Origin: Caulobacteraceae bacterium
GTDB taxonomy: Bacteria; Pseudomonadota; Alphaproteobacteria; Caulobacterales; Caulobacteraceae
Direction: 5' to 3'
Assembly (NCBI GenBank): GCA_947475735.1
Contig: CANJLQ010000012.1
Location: 90,339-154,338 of the forward strand
DNA length: 64,000 nucleotides
Shown here one piece after another: positions 7,071-15,869 of the stretch (position 1 is its first letter; the number at the start of each line of letters is the position of its first letter). The notes beneath the pieces were generated by a model, which made no database searches, was not told the origin of the DNA, and saw only the letters and a list, made by a program, of their open reading frames with translations. The translations under genes and the position numbers were made by a program.

Positions 7071-8377
7071 GACGCGAGCGGCTCTATACGCAGTTGCCGA
7101 TTCCCGAAATCGATTGTGACCAGGCCGCGCCGGTGCTCCTGCAGAAAGCGGAACGCCGCATATCCCTGCAGGATCGCCTCCTCCCAGAGCCACAAGGGGT
7201 AGTCCTGGGGTTCATAGCCTTGGACAAATTGGTGGACCTGCTTCAGCAGGTCGAGCGGCAACTCGCCGGCCTTCATGCCGCGGAAATAGTCCAGCGGACG
7301 CGCCATGCTGAACACCCAGGTCGAAATGCCCTCCTCGATCAGGATGGCGCGAGCGCCATCCTCGGTTTCATCAAGTTTGGCGTCGCTCTTCCGCTTGAGG
7401 CGAAGGAGCGAGCGAACGACCGGAGACCAGCCGAGCACGGCCACGAACGCATAGTGGAAGACGTCGTGGAACCGGTAATCGTCGGCTTCGTGGGCGTTGT
7501 CCGTCAGGCGATCGCCGATAAAGAGCTCGTTGCATCGCTGGAAGACAAAGGGACGGTCGCCCACGCTCTTCTCGAATATCTCTATCGCCATCTGGCGCGG
7601 CAACTGCTCGTCGTAATCCTTGTCGGCGTCGGGGGCGGCCGGATAGATTTTCTCCTCTGGCCAGCGCCCCAAGATTTTATGCCGGTTCTTGACCGCCGCG
7701 CCTTCCAGCGTGAGCCCGGCTTCCCGGGAGGCCTTCAACAGCAGTCTGAACACGTTGGTCAGCCGCCGCGCCAAAGCCTCCCCGCCCGGCACGAGGGCGG
7801 CGTTCTGATGATCGGCCACCATCGCGCCGACTTCGGCCGCAAGTGCAAGCAGCGTTTCCTCGAATTGGGGAAGCGGCGCTGCGGTCCGCACGATCGTATG
7901 CGGCTGAAGGGCCTCAAACGTGAGGGCCGGGTCATCCTTGTTCAGCCATTGCCCATCCTTGCGGTAGAGGTGGGCGGCGATGGCGCTGAGGCTTAGACCG
8001 CCCCGTCGCGCGATAGCGGCGAGATACCAAAGGACATCGCCGAGTTCCTCGGCGACGGCGTCCGAATAGGCCACAGACGACGCCCGGTCTCTCTGCTTCT
8101 TTTTCAGGGCGCTCAGCAGACTCCCCGTTTCGCCAAACAAGCCGAGCAGCGGGAACGCCAACGATTGACCCTCGACGCCCCGATCTGTCTTGGCGGCCTG
8201 GTCCGCGTAGGCTGCGACTGTCAGTGGTGCGAAGCTGCCGTCCATGCGTGCTGTCACGATCCCCCGATTGCGCCTTCGTCCTTCGGTCACGCGATTCGCC
8301 CAACTGAGCGAATCCTGTTCGAGGTCGAAATGGGATACCGGTTCAATCCACACGCCCTCCATCGGCGGGTCGATCAT
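7067..8377 (-). CDS. MazG-like nucleotide pyrophosphohydrolase, two-domain
   Basis: The 436-residue protein has an all-alpha MazG-type domain (about residues 50-125) with LFGETGSLLSALKK and EELGDVLWYL, whose acidic residues (E83, E110, E111, D114) bind magnesium in the family. A second helical domain (about 270-410) has FHDVFHYAF and LIEEGISTW, also seen in this two-domain type. Such enzymes hydrolyse NTPs or dNTPs to monophosphates, often clearing non-canonical ones, which would supply substrate for a thymidylate-synthase-like enzyme. The start overlaps the relaxase stop (8374-8377, ATGA), so the gene is embedded in the mobilisation operon. Confidence 0.8.
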   Translation of the reverse strand: MIDPPMEGVWIEPVSHFDLEQDSLSWANRVTEGRRRNRGIVTARMDGSFAPLTVAAYADQAAKTDRGVEGQSLAFPLLGLFGETGSLLSALKKKQRDRASSVAYSDAVAEELGDVLWYLAAIARRGGLSLSAIAAHLYRKDGQWLNKDDPALTFEALQPHTIVRTAAPLPQFEETLLALAAEVGAMVADHQNAALVPGGEALARRLTNVFRLLLKASREAGLTLEGAAVKNRHKILGRWPEEKIYPAAPDADKDYDEQLPRQMAIEIFEKSVGDRPFVFQRCNELFIGDRLTDNAHEADDYRFHDVFHYAFVAVLGWSPVVRSLLRLKRKSDAKLDETEDGARAILIEEGISTWVFSMARPLDYFRGMKAGELPLDLLKQVHQFVQGYEPQDYPLWLWEEAILQGYAAFRFLQEHRRGLVTIDFGNRQLRIEPLAS

Positions 8378-9369
8378 CGCTTCCGTCCAACATCGCCGTG
8401 CTGTTCCTGGCCCATGCGCGCCAACTGCTCAGCGCGGATCTCGACCTTCGGCAGAGCCCGGACATGCTCCGCCAGGGCCGCGCCCAGGATGCGATCCTCG
8501 GCGCGATCGGACCGAGAGAGCGCGACCGCTTCGGCCGCCAGGGCGCGACGGATGCGGCGCTGCCGTTCCCTCAAGGCCGTGTCCCAAGGCACCTGTTTGG
8601 CACGCCAATCGATCGCATCGCGCACGGCCCCGACCAGCACCTTCGGTGCAGCCCCCCTTCCATCGGCGAACCGCTCCCGCAGCTTGCGCACCGGCGTCCG
8701 CTCCGCCTTGCGGATGACGCCGCGCGCGCGCCGCGGACTGGCCTCGGCCTCCACGCCGCGATCGCGCAGGGCCTGGGCGAACGTCTGTCGCCACAGCGCC
8801 AGGTCCGCCTTCCTTGGATTGAGACGGCGGCCATCGGCGCCCAGCACCCGCACGGTCAGATGGACATGGGGCTGGCGGTCCTCGTCATGGAGCGCGAACA
8901 CATAGGGGAACCGCTCCCCGAAGGTCTCCTTGGCGAAGGCGCGCGCGGCGTCGTGCAGCCGCATCGGATCGGTGCCCGCCGGCATACTGAGGACGATGGA
9001 GCGGGACACGGGGCTGTCGCGCCGCCGGCCCGGCTCCAGGGCCAGTTCGGCAGCCCAGGCCCCTGCCAGATCATGGACCGCCGCCCGTCCCTCGTGGCGT
9101 TCGCCGTCCGGCCCCTCAAGCCCCAGCTTGCCGTTGCGGCTGATGTAGTCGAGGTGGTGTCGCAGATGTCCGGCGTCCATCGTCGTGCCGGTGATCTTGA
9201 CCACCACCTCCGGCGCCCGGCGGATGATCCGCGCGAGTTGCGCATAGGCGGCCGCATCGCCGGCCCGTCCGGGCGGCCGGAGCACCGCCTGGGTGATGCG
9301 CGCCCGGCGGATGTCGATGGGCGGACGCAGCACCTCCTCGAACCCGAGCGGTCGGCGGAAGTCGCTCAT
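8374..9369 (-). CDS. MobP/VirD2-type relaxase
   Basis: The 331-residue protein is a conjugative relaxase, which nicks the origin of transfer and stays bound to the 5' end. An early GHLRHHLDYISR segment lies near residue 65, and the metal-binding histidines are in DRQPHVHLTVRV near residue 165. The C-terminal half is arginine-rich and helical. The start at 9369 overlaps the stop of the upstream ribbon-helix-helix gene, and its own stop overlaps the MazG-like start. An extended reading frame upstream to 9642 is out of register with a real protein and was not used. Confidence 0.9.
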   Translation of the reverse strand: MSDFRRPLGFEEVLRPPIDIRRARITQAVLRPPGRAGDAAAYAQLARIIRRAPEVVVKITGTTMDAGHLRHHLDYISRNGKLGLEGPDGERHEGRAAVHDLAGAWAAELALEPGRRRDSPVSRSIVLSMPAGTDPMRLHDAARAFAKETFGERFPYVFALHDEDRQPHVHLTVRVLGADGRRLNPRKADLALWRQTFAQALRDRGVEAEASPRRARGVIRKAERTPVRKLRERFADGRGAAPKVLVGAVRDAIDWRAKQVPWDTALRERQRRIRRALAAEAVALSRSDRAEDRILGAALAEHVRALPKVEIRAEQLARMGQEQHGDVGRKR

Positions 9370-9887
9370 GGCTCGGCGGACCAATAGGCCAGGTTGCCGG
9401 CGAAGGCCTCGTCCAGGCCGCCCAGGTGGCCCCGGATCTCGGATGCGAAGGCGGCCAGCTGGGCCACCTCCAGGTCGAGGACGGCGCCCTCCATGACAGC
9501 GGTGTTCAGGGCCCGGGCGATCTGATTGATGTTGACGCCGATGCGGTGGAGCTCGCGCCGGACGCCGATCAGGGCGACCGCTTCCGGCGGGGTCAGCTGC
9601 AACCGCCCATGCAGCCGACGGCGGATCAGGGCCGCCGCCCATTGGGTCCGCATCAGCCCGGCGCGGGCCGCCTCGGCCTCCAGCATCGCCATGTCATCGG
9701 CAGTCAATCGGAGCGTCAGCTTGGCCGACTTCGCGCCGGGCGAGGCCGGCTCGGACGCCGGCAGGGGCGCCTGCGCGGCCCTTTCCATGAGCGCACGCAG
9801 GTAGCGGGACCGTCCGCCGCGCGCGACCGCCGCCGCGTCGAAGCGGCGAGCCAGGTCGGGCGGAAGGCGAAGGGTGAAGCGGTCCAT
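9366..9887 (-). CDS. MobC-like relaxosome accessory protein
   Basis: The 173-residue protein begins with a ribbon-helix-helix segment (FTLRLPPDLARRFDAAAVARG) and continues with a MobC-like region containing LTLRLTADDMAMLEAEAARAG and LHRIGVNINQIARALN, the hallmark of relaxosome accessory proteins that help the relaxase melt and nick the transfer origin. It is the first gene of the minus-strand operon MobC-relaxase-MazG-glycosylase. The transfer origin is probably in the gap just upstream (9888-10116), but I could not pick out the nick site. Confidence 0.85.
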   Translation of the reverse strand: MDRFTLRLPPDLARRFDAAAVARGGRSRYLRALMERAAQAPLPASEPASPGAKSAKLTLRLTADDMAMLEAEAARAGLMRTQWAAALIRRRLHGRLQLTPPEAVALIGVRRELHRIGVNINQIARALNTAVMEGAVLDLEVAQLAAFASEIRGHLGGLDEAFAGNLAYWSAEP

Positions 9888-10116
9888 CGGGGAGCGGGTC
9901 TGTCAGACATTGCCGGCGCAAAGCCTATCCTGCCCTAGACCGTGACACCCTTCGCCCCGTAGGTCTCCGGTGCTGCCCGCCCTCCCCTCGGCGTCCGAAG
10001 CCGGCCGCTCGCCCGCCGCCCTGAAGGGCACCCCAGCCTAGGCGGGTGCTGGACAATCGCGCCGTCCACCGGCACCTCAAATACGCCCTTCAACGAGCCT
10101 CAGGATCATCGCGCCC

Positions 10117-10765
10117 GTGTCGCTTCTCAACGACATCTCCCGGTTCTCCGCGATCTCGAGCGTCCACGTCTTTCCGAAGATGCGGTTGATGGCGCGTGAC
10201 CATGAGCCGGATCTGGTCGTCGGTTCAGGTGAGCTTCGGGTCGTCTCCGCCAACCGCTTCGAGTTCACCCTGACGGGCGAGCCCGAAAACCCCGCCTATG
10301 TCTTCGAACAGATGCGGCGGCAGCGGGAGGACCGCTACGACGGACTATCGCGGTTCCGGTTGGTGCTCGAGGACGACGATGGGACCGAGTATGCGGGCGG
10401 TTGGACGGTCCCGAGCTTCCGGACCGGCGACGGTGCCTGGACGTTCGAGGGAGAAACCGACTCCTTCTTGGGGGGCGGTCGATATGAAGCGACGCCGACG
10501 GGATCGACGGAAGTCCGCTTCCTCATCCCCACAAGGCATCACGCCGCGCAGCTGCTGGCGCGCTTTGTCACGACGCCTCGTGACCGCATGCCGCCAGAAC
10601 CGAGATTCGATCTTGAGGTGATGGGCCAGACCGTCACCTTCACGTTTGATCGCGCCATGTCGATCCTGACGATTTCGACGCCCGCCTCGGAGTCCCTGCC
10701 GTTGACCTACACCGAGAACTGGCTGGGAGAGCCGCTCCGGATCCTGTTCGGCCAGCTCGATCTGG
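10117..10765 (+). pseudogene. 3'-truncated gene of unknown function
   Basis: About 215 codons read like a genuine protein (a beta-rich start with FEFTLTGEPENPAYVFEQM, later LPLTYTENWLGEPLRILFG), then from about 10765 the frame continues as the antisense of ardC. The formal frame runs to 11598 but only the first part is plausible. The layout loosely recalls N-terminal domains of ApeA-like HEPN proteins, but this is weak. The start codon is uncertain (GTG 10117 or later ATGs). I read it as a gene whose 3' end was lost by recombination. Confidence 0.5.
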
Positions 10766-11064
10766 TTGGCGTAGACGACCGTTGCTCCGTGCTCCCCCTT
10801 GCGGACGTGGGCGCCGACGGCCAGCGCCTGGCGGAAGGTCATCCAGGTCGACCGGCTGAACCCGCGGCTGGTCGCCTCGCCCCAGAGCAGGACGACATTG
10901 ATGCCGTTGTAGGGCGTGCCGTCATGGCGCAGGGGGCGGCTGACGGAGGTCTTGGTCTTCCAGGGCTGGGTCCAGGGGCGGACCCCGGCTTCGAGCTGAC
11001 TGATGATCTGTTGGGTGATCCGGGTGTGGATGTCCGGGCGTGCGGGATCGGCGGGGCGCTTCAT
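10766..11064 (-). pseudogene. ardC: ardC-like antirestriction gene, 3'-truncated
   Basis: The first 100 or so residues match the ArdC N-terminal domain (DUF1738), a single-stranded-DNA-binding antirestriction domain carried by conjugative elements: RPWTQPWKT, NGINVVLLWGEA, WMTFRQALAVGAHVRKGEHG and VVYAN. After VVYAN (about 10770) the similarity stops, and the frame runs antisense to the truncated plus-strand gene. The C-terminal metallopeptidase-like half found in full ArdC proteins (about 300 residues) is missing. It is therefore a remnant, though the N-terminal domain might still be made. Confidence 0.75.
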
Positions 11065-11100
11065 GGCGGCCTCCTCGAAACGGATTGTGGGAAGAAGGAG

Positions 11101-11125
11101 CGGCGGCGCGGTCTCCGCGCCGCCG
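11101..11125 (-). terminator. Strong hairpin downstream of the DUF736 gene
   Basis: CGGCGGCGCGG, TCT, CCGCGCCGCCG form an 11-base stem with a 3-base loop, 12 bases past the DUF736 stop on the minus strand. A pyrimidine-rich tract (CTCCTTCTTCCC) follows in that direction, so it can act as a terminator. Confidence 0.6.
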
Positions 11126-11136
11126 CGGCTCTTGGA

Positions 11137-11430
11137 TCAGCGGGACCAGATCAGGCTGTGTCCGCCTTCGATCTCCACCAGGGAGGCGTAGATCGGCGCC
11201 GGGAAGCTGGGATCGTCGAGCTTGACCGAGAGGTACTCGCGGTTCTGCTGGCTCGTCTTCTTCCAGGCTGCGCCGAACTCGGTCTGGCCCGCGAAGATCC
11301 GGAAGTCGGGGGCCTTGTCGTCGCTCTTCTCGTTGGGCCGAAGAACCGCCGCCTTGACGTTGAGGGTGAGGGTCTTGATCGAACCGGTGTAGCCGTCGCC
11401 TTGAGCGGTGAAGGTGCCGATGGTCGCCAT
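11137..11430 (-). CDS. DUF736 family protein
   Basis: The 97-residue protein starts [18 protein letters not shown] and ends with an [20 protein letters not shown] tail, characteristic of DUF736, a small protein almost always found on alphaproteobacterial plasmids and conjugative elements near ardC and ParB-like genes. Its biochemical role is unknown. I chose the ATG at 11430 because family members start with MATIG; an upstream frame adds nine unlikely residues. Confidence 0.9.
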   Translation of the reverse strand: MATIGTFTAQGDGYTGSIKTLTLNVKAAVLRPNEKSDDKAPDFRIFAGQTEFGAAWKKTSQQNREYLSVKLDDPSFPAPIYASLVEIEGGHSLIWSR

Positions 11431-11965
11431 GTCAGTCTCTCCTTTGCTTCGGGCCACGCCTGCCGCGGCCTCGATGGCGATCGGGAGACCGGGGCCCGGG
11501 CGGCGCGCAGGCAGAGCGAAGCGAGCCCCGCAGCGGAGCGGAGGACCGCGATAAGAGACTTTCTTGTTTCGCGAGGAAGGCCGTCAGGCCGGGGATGAAA
11601 GTCACGCAAGCGGTTGCGCCAGCCGAACGGGTTTCGGTCAGATCCGCCTCATCGAGAGGCCGCGCCGGTTGGCGCGAAAAGGATGCGAGACGCTGGCCGC
11701 CCCAACCACCCCGTCAGCGCCATAGGCACTCCACGGTCGGTCAGGCCATGTTTTCCCACGAGGCTCAGGCCGCGATCGGGACAACCTTCGCAACGTCGAG
11801 GCTCTCGGCGGGCAGAGCACGCAACAGTTCGGCCTCGGGGCGCTGGAGATTGAGCCAGGCCCGGACGAGGGACTTCCGCTAAGCTTTCCACAGTGGCCAA
11901 ATCAGCTTCACAAATGTTGCGATGCCCATACGGCTGGCGTCATAATTCAGACGGGACCATTTACC
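11431..11965. other. Gene-poor 535-base stretch with a gene remnant
   Basis: No complete gene is evident. The part next to DUF736 (11440-11600) is GC-rich non-coding sequence. At 11765-11882 on the minus strand there is a short frame, opened by a stop and closed by TGA, that reads like a real protein C-terminus. The rest holds nothing I recognise apart from the presumed promoter of the nuclease-like gene at 11966. Confidence 0.5.
11765..11882 (-). pseudogene. Remnant of the 3' end of an ICE gene
   Basis: On the minus strand the frame gives LVRAWLNLQRPEAELL followed by a stretch ending DVAKVVPIAA and a stop, which has the composition of a true C-terminus. An in-frame stop lies directly upstream of this segment, so the 5' part of the gene is gone. 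The parent gene was not identified. Confidence 0.4.
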
Positions 11966-14884
11966 TTGGCCGACGGCCCCTCGCCAGCACAGCTTTCCCG
12001 AGTTCTTCGCTTCCATTTGAACGAGCTCGGCGCGCTAAATGCGCACCACGAATTCGAGCACCTGACGCGGCATGTCGCACGGGCTCGTCTCTACTCAAAC
12101 ATTCTCCCCGCGACAGGTCCCGTCAGCGCGGGTGGGGACGGAGGCCGCGATTTCGAGTCGTTCAGGACGAACCTGCCGCTTCCTTTGACCGCAAACTCGC
12201 CGTTCGTCGCGGAAGCCTCCGGTGCCCGTGAGGTAGTCTTCGCCTGCAGCCTCGAGAAGCGGATCGAGCCGAAGATCAAGAAGGATGTGAAATCCCTCAT
12301 TGGCGGGGGCCACGTCGATGAGATCATCTACTTCTGTGAAGCGGACTTTCCGATCGGCCGACGCCGCAGACTGCAGAAATGGGCGCGGGAAGATCACAAC
12401 GTCGAGCTCAGGATCTTCGACGGGCAGGCGATCGCCGAATGGCTGGCTGATCGCGACCTTTTCTGGATCGCCCAGCAATATCTCTCCCTGCCAGCCGAGC
12501 TCGCGCCGGCAGGTCCCAACACTGGCGACGGATACGGTGATCGACTTGCACGCTGGCGGGACCGCGATCCGCTGGTGATTAGCCACGCCGACTTCACGGA
12601 GATCAAGCGCGGGATGCGCCGAGCAACCTTCGACCTTGCGGCGCGCCATGACCTGCGTTTCTGGATCGCCAAGATGGAGGCCTTCACGGGCCATGAGGCG
12701 ACGCCACGGGGGCTGGTCCGGAACGCAATGTATGAGATCGCGGTCGCGTCCCTTCGGGGATTTGGGGATATGAACCCTCAGGCGCACCAGCTCCGCGACT
12801 ACTATTCCGATGTCGGCGAATGGACCGGCCAAGCCGACCTTCAAGACGCAGCCACGCTGCTTGTTTACGCGCACGGCGGTATTCTCCACTCAACCTATCA
12901 CGGCTCGCTGGAGGAGCTCGCCGAATGGCGAAACACTCTTCTCGCAACGATCGATAGCGAGATCGAAAGCGCTCCGGGGCCGGTGCGTCGTACTGGGCTA
13001 CTCCGTGTGCGCGGGCACATCAGTGGGCTGCCGAGTGCGCCAGACGCGCCCAATGATCTGAATGCGTCGCGTGTGGACTGGGCACGCATGCTTGATGAAG
13101 CAAAGGCCACGCCTCTCTTTCCTGTCGAAGACTTCGCAGACTTCCTTACGAAGGTCATCGCGATCGCTGGAGAAGATGCGGGGCTGCTCGCCTTGGCGGA
13201 GCGAGCCGACGAGCTCATCGCGGAACGAGCGGGTGGCGCCGTGGCGGGCGAAAAAGCTTTCAAGCGGGCGCTTGCTCTGCTGGACAACGACCACCCCCTC
13301 ACAGCGATCCGGGAACTGCATAAGGGCAAGGCGAAGTGGTTTTCGGGAGACCGGATCGAGGGCGCAGTTCGCGTCATGCTCCTGCTAGCGGATTGCTACC
13401 GTGACTTGGGACTAGCCTATGCAGCGAAGAACTATGCGCTCGCGGCGGCCTTCATCTCCGAGTACCACCCTGTTGAACCGCTGGGTCCCATCGTCCCGAC
13501 CGCGCGCCTTTCCGTCTCTGACTTCGAGGACAACTCGGGCTGCGCAGTCGGTTTCATCCAAGCGATGGCGGCGACGCTGCACGCGCATGTCCAGCATGCA
13601 GCGGACCCGCTCGACCTTGAGAAACATGCGGAGCTCAAAACTAACGTGGGGCAACTGGCGACGTGGCGAGGCGCGCTTCTCAGGTTTGCGCCGGAGATCG
13701 TGCCGACATTTGATCGGCTCTACGCCGATTGGCCACCGATCATCTTGGATCCAATTCTGTCCGCATCTGAATCTCCCGACGGTTTCTGGATGCAGGATAG
13801 CCCGGACGAGCTTTGGGCCCGCCTTCAAGCGGCCTTCCTAGATCGACCTTTCGGTGATTTCGGCCGCATCCGAACCGTCCGTTGGCGCGCAATGGATATC
13901 GACTGGAAATGCGTCTTTGAGAACCGCTACGCTGTCGTTCCTGAAGCCGAGCAAGTTGTCGCCAGCCTCCAGCTTTTCGCGATAATCCTGTTGCGCGTCG
14001 ATCTGGTCACCATTCCGGGTGAAGTTCACATCGAGATCCACGTCGATTCCGAGCTTGCGGAGCCTGCGTTCGAGGAAATCGAACCCAGTGAACCCACAAC
14101 AATACGCACGTTCAGCCTCACCCTTCCCTTCGGCGGGCCCGCAGATCCGTGGCTGATGCTCCAAGGTGTTCTCGCCCCGATCCTCGGAGCCCTGTCGCTG
14201 CTGCCGCCGAAGGAAGCGGCGGAAGCACTGAGCGACCAGATGGAAGCGCTCGCTGGCGAGCTCTTTACGGCTCGCCCCTACCCGGAACTCTACCGAGACC
14301 TGATCTCGGAGGAAGCGTTCGGCGAGGCGATCCGCCAGGCCTTGCCGAACATCGAGCCCCACCGCGTCTTCAATCTTCCAAGGATCGTGTCGCTGTCGAC
14401 GCCGGTGGGACCCGGTCCAGGATATGATGCGGACGAAGCCGCTGTGTCGATCAAGCAGCGATATAGCCGATCGTTCGCATATCTTCGCCACACCCTCCCG
14501 GCCATTCTGGCGGATCAGGATGTGCGCGCCCGTCTCGAGGCGATGCGCGAAGAGGGATTGAAGGACTGGGAAATCCTCAGCATCTTGGCGAATATCGCCT
14601 TGAACGCTCGCTTTTCGTTCGACGTGGAGGGAAGACCAACTCGCGAGGTGATGGAGCAGGCGGCTGCCGAGTTGAACCGGTCTGAAGAACCGGATGAAGC
14701 ACTGTCCGCCGAGGTGTTTTCGGACGAGGCCATCAGAGTGAACAGGATGATGTTTATCGGTGCCCACGTAGGTTCGTGGGGCTTACAGGGCGGCCGAATG
14801 AGAGATCCGGACGCACTCGAGGAACTGTTGATCCGACGTTACGGCCTGCGGCGCGACGATGTGGATCACGAAACCCTGTTCTGA
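11966..14884 (+). CDS. Large nuclease-like protein with helical repeat tail
   Basis: The 972-residue protein has an N-terminal domain (about 25-165) resembling a PD-(D/E)xK (Mrr-like) nuclease: an early FEHLTRHVARA helix, GGDGGRDFES (56-65) with the catalytic aspartates, and a VFACSLEKRI strand (91-100). The rest is mostly helical, with a tetratricopeptide-like stretch around 420-480 (ALLDNDHPLTAIRELHKGKA) and no recognisable NTPase motif. Large proteins with a nuclease at one end and a sensor-like helical body are common in antiphage defence. The start appears to be TTG. Defence role is inference from architecture and location. Confidence 0.65.
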   Translation: MADGPSPAQLSRVLRFHLNELGALNAHHEFEHLTRHVARARLYSNILPATGPVSAGGDGGRDFESFRTNLPLPLTANSPFVAEASGAREVVFACSLEKRIEPKIKKDVKSLIGGGHVDEIIYFCEADFPIGRRRRLQKWAREDHNVELRIFDGQAIAEWLADRDLFWIAQQYLSLPAELAPAGPNTGDGYGDRLARWRDRDPLVISHADFTEIKRGMRRATFDLAARHDLRFWIAKMEAFTGHEATPRGLVRNAMYEIAVASLRGFGDMNPQAHQLRDYYSDVGEWTGQADLQDAATLLVYAHGGILHSTYHGSLEELAEWRNTLLATIDSEIESAPGPVRRTGLLRVRGHISGLPSAPDAPNDLNASRVDWARMLDEAKATPLFPVEDFADFLTKVIAIAGEDAGLLALAERADELIAERAGGAVAGEKAFKRALALLDNDHPLTAIRELHKGKAKWFSGDRIEGAVRVMLLLADCYRDLGLAYAAKNYALAAAFISEYHPVEPLGPIVPTARLSVSDFEDNSGCAVGFIQAMAATLHAHVQHAADPLDLEKHAELKTNVGQLATWRGALLRFAPEIVPTFDRLYADWPPIILDPILSASESPDGFWMQDSPDELWARLQAAFLDRPFGDFGRIRTVRWRAMDIDWKCVFENRYAVVPEAEQVVASLQLFAIILLRVDLVTIPGEVHIEIHVDSELAEPAFEEIEPSEPTTIRTFSLTLPFGGPADPWLMLQGVLAPILGALSLLPPKEAAEALSDQMEALAGELFTARPYPELYRDLISEEAFGEAIRQALPNIEPHRVFNLPRIVSLSTPVGPGPGYDADEAAVSIKQRYSRSFAYLRHTLPAILADQDVRARLEAMREEGLKDWEILSILANIALNARFSFDVEGRPTREVMEQAAAELNRSEEPDEALSAEVFSDEAIRVNRMMFIGAHVGSWGLQGGRMRDPDALEELLIRRYGLRRDDVDHETLF

Positions 14885-14892
14885 TGCTAGGA

Positions 14893-15804
14893 TCAATCCT
14901 CGCCTGCTGCCTCCTCCCGCATCTGGCCAAGCCGCTCTTCGCAGATCGTTCGCGACAACGCGCACAAGACTTCGACTCTCTCCGTCAGCCAAGCGAGCTC
15001 TTCGCCGCTGATCTTATAGTGCTTGGAATAGCGAGCCTTCACATAGGCCTCGCGCAACAATTCGAAACAGCGACGTTCGAACTTGGTTTCGCGCGGCCAG
15101 GCGTTAGCCAACCGAGCATCGATGGCCTCGGCTTTCTTCCGAAGGAAGGCGAGGTTGTGAGCTTTGCCGCTGTAGAGCGTCACCACTAGGAGAACACAGT
15201 GGTAGAGGTGCTCAGTCGCTTGATGCAGATTGAACGCCGCCAGTTTCGGCTTGTCCTGCGCCACGCAGAACGCGGCCACTTCAGAGAAGTCCTTGGAGCT
15301 CGCCATCCACTCAGAGAAGAACTCCTCGGCCTCAGCTATTGCAGCCTTTGCCGTGATAGTTGCTGGCTTGTGCAGCTTCGCGCCCGGCGTGTCGTAGAGA
15401 ATAATCCCGTCTCGCAGAATGTCGGCGAAGAAATAGCGACCACGATCCAGCTGGTCGTTCACGTCGTCCAGACTATGGACGATGATATTGACGGGCGTTC
15501 GAATGTCGCCCTCGCCCGGCATCGTCCGGTTCGTGGCGTCGAACCAGAATTCCCCGTCCGTCAGATCTTCATGATCGACGACGACCAGCAGGTCGAAATC
15601 CGAAAAGTAACGACCGACCGGGTCATGGACCCAATCGCCCCGCGCATACGATCCATAGAGAATGACTTTGAGGATCTTGCCGTTCTTAAGCCGCTCCGCA
15701 CGGCGGGTCGCAATCGCCTCCTCGAAGGAGGCGCGGATCACGTCAACGACGTGACGCAGCTCGGACTGCTTGGGCAGCGGCAGATGATCGAGGCTTTTCT
15801 TCAC
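14893..15804 (-). CDS. Nucleotidyltransferase-HEPN fusion (MNT-HEPN type)
   Basis: The protein of about 303 residues joins a minimal nucleotidyltransferase to a HEPN domain. The first has VILYGSYARGDWVHDP and FSDFDLLVVVD, the GS...D.D metal site. The second (C-terminal third) has HQATEHLYHCVLLVVTLYSGKAHNL in two pieces and LREAYVKARYSKHYKIS, the usual HEPN end. In separate-gene versions the transferase AMPylates and silences the HEPN ribonuclease. I use GTG 15804 (preceded by GGAGAG); the open frame extends to 15888, overlapping the YaaC-like gene. Confidence 0.8.
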   Translation of the reverse strand: MKKSLDHLPLPKQSELRHVVDVIRASFEEAIATRRAERLKNGKILKVILYGSYARGDWVHDPVGRYFSDFDLLVVVDHEDLTDGEFWFDATNRTMPGEGDIRTPVNIIVHSLDDVNDQLDRGRYFFADILRDGIILYDTPGAKLHKPATITAKAAIAEAEEFFSEWMASSKDFSEVAAFCVAQDKPKLAAFNLHQATEHLYHCVLLVVTLYSGKAHNLAFLRKKAEAIDARLANAWPRETKFERRCFELLREAYVKARYSKHYKISGEELAWLTERVEVLCALSRTICEERLGQMREEAAGED

Positions 15805-15869
15805 GAGGGGAGTCTCTCCGAATGGGGCCGCTGCTGCAAGGCGAAGTTGAAAGCACCTGCCGTCTCCGC

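Noticed and set aside
10117..11598. A single 493-residue protein across the whole plus-strand frame
   Set aside because: Only the first 215 or so codons look like a protein; the rest is antisense to ardC and DUF736.
11595..11882. 95-codon plus-strand gene
   Set aside because: It is Arg-rich with no ribosome site, and the minus strand holds a more convincing gene remnant.
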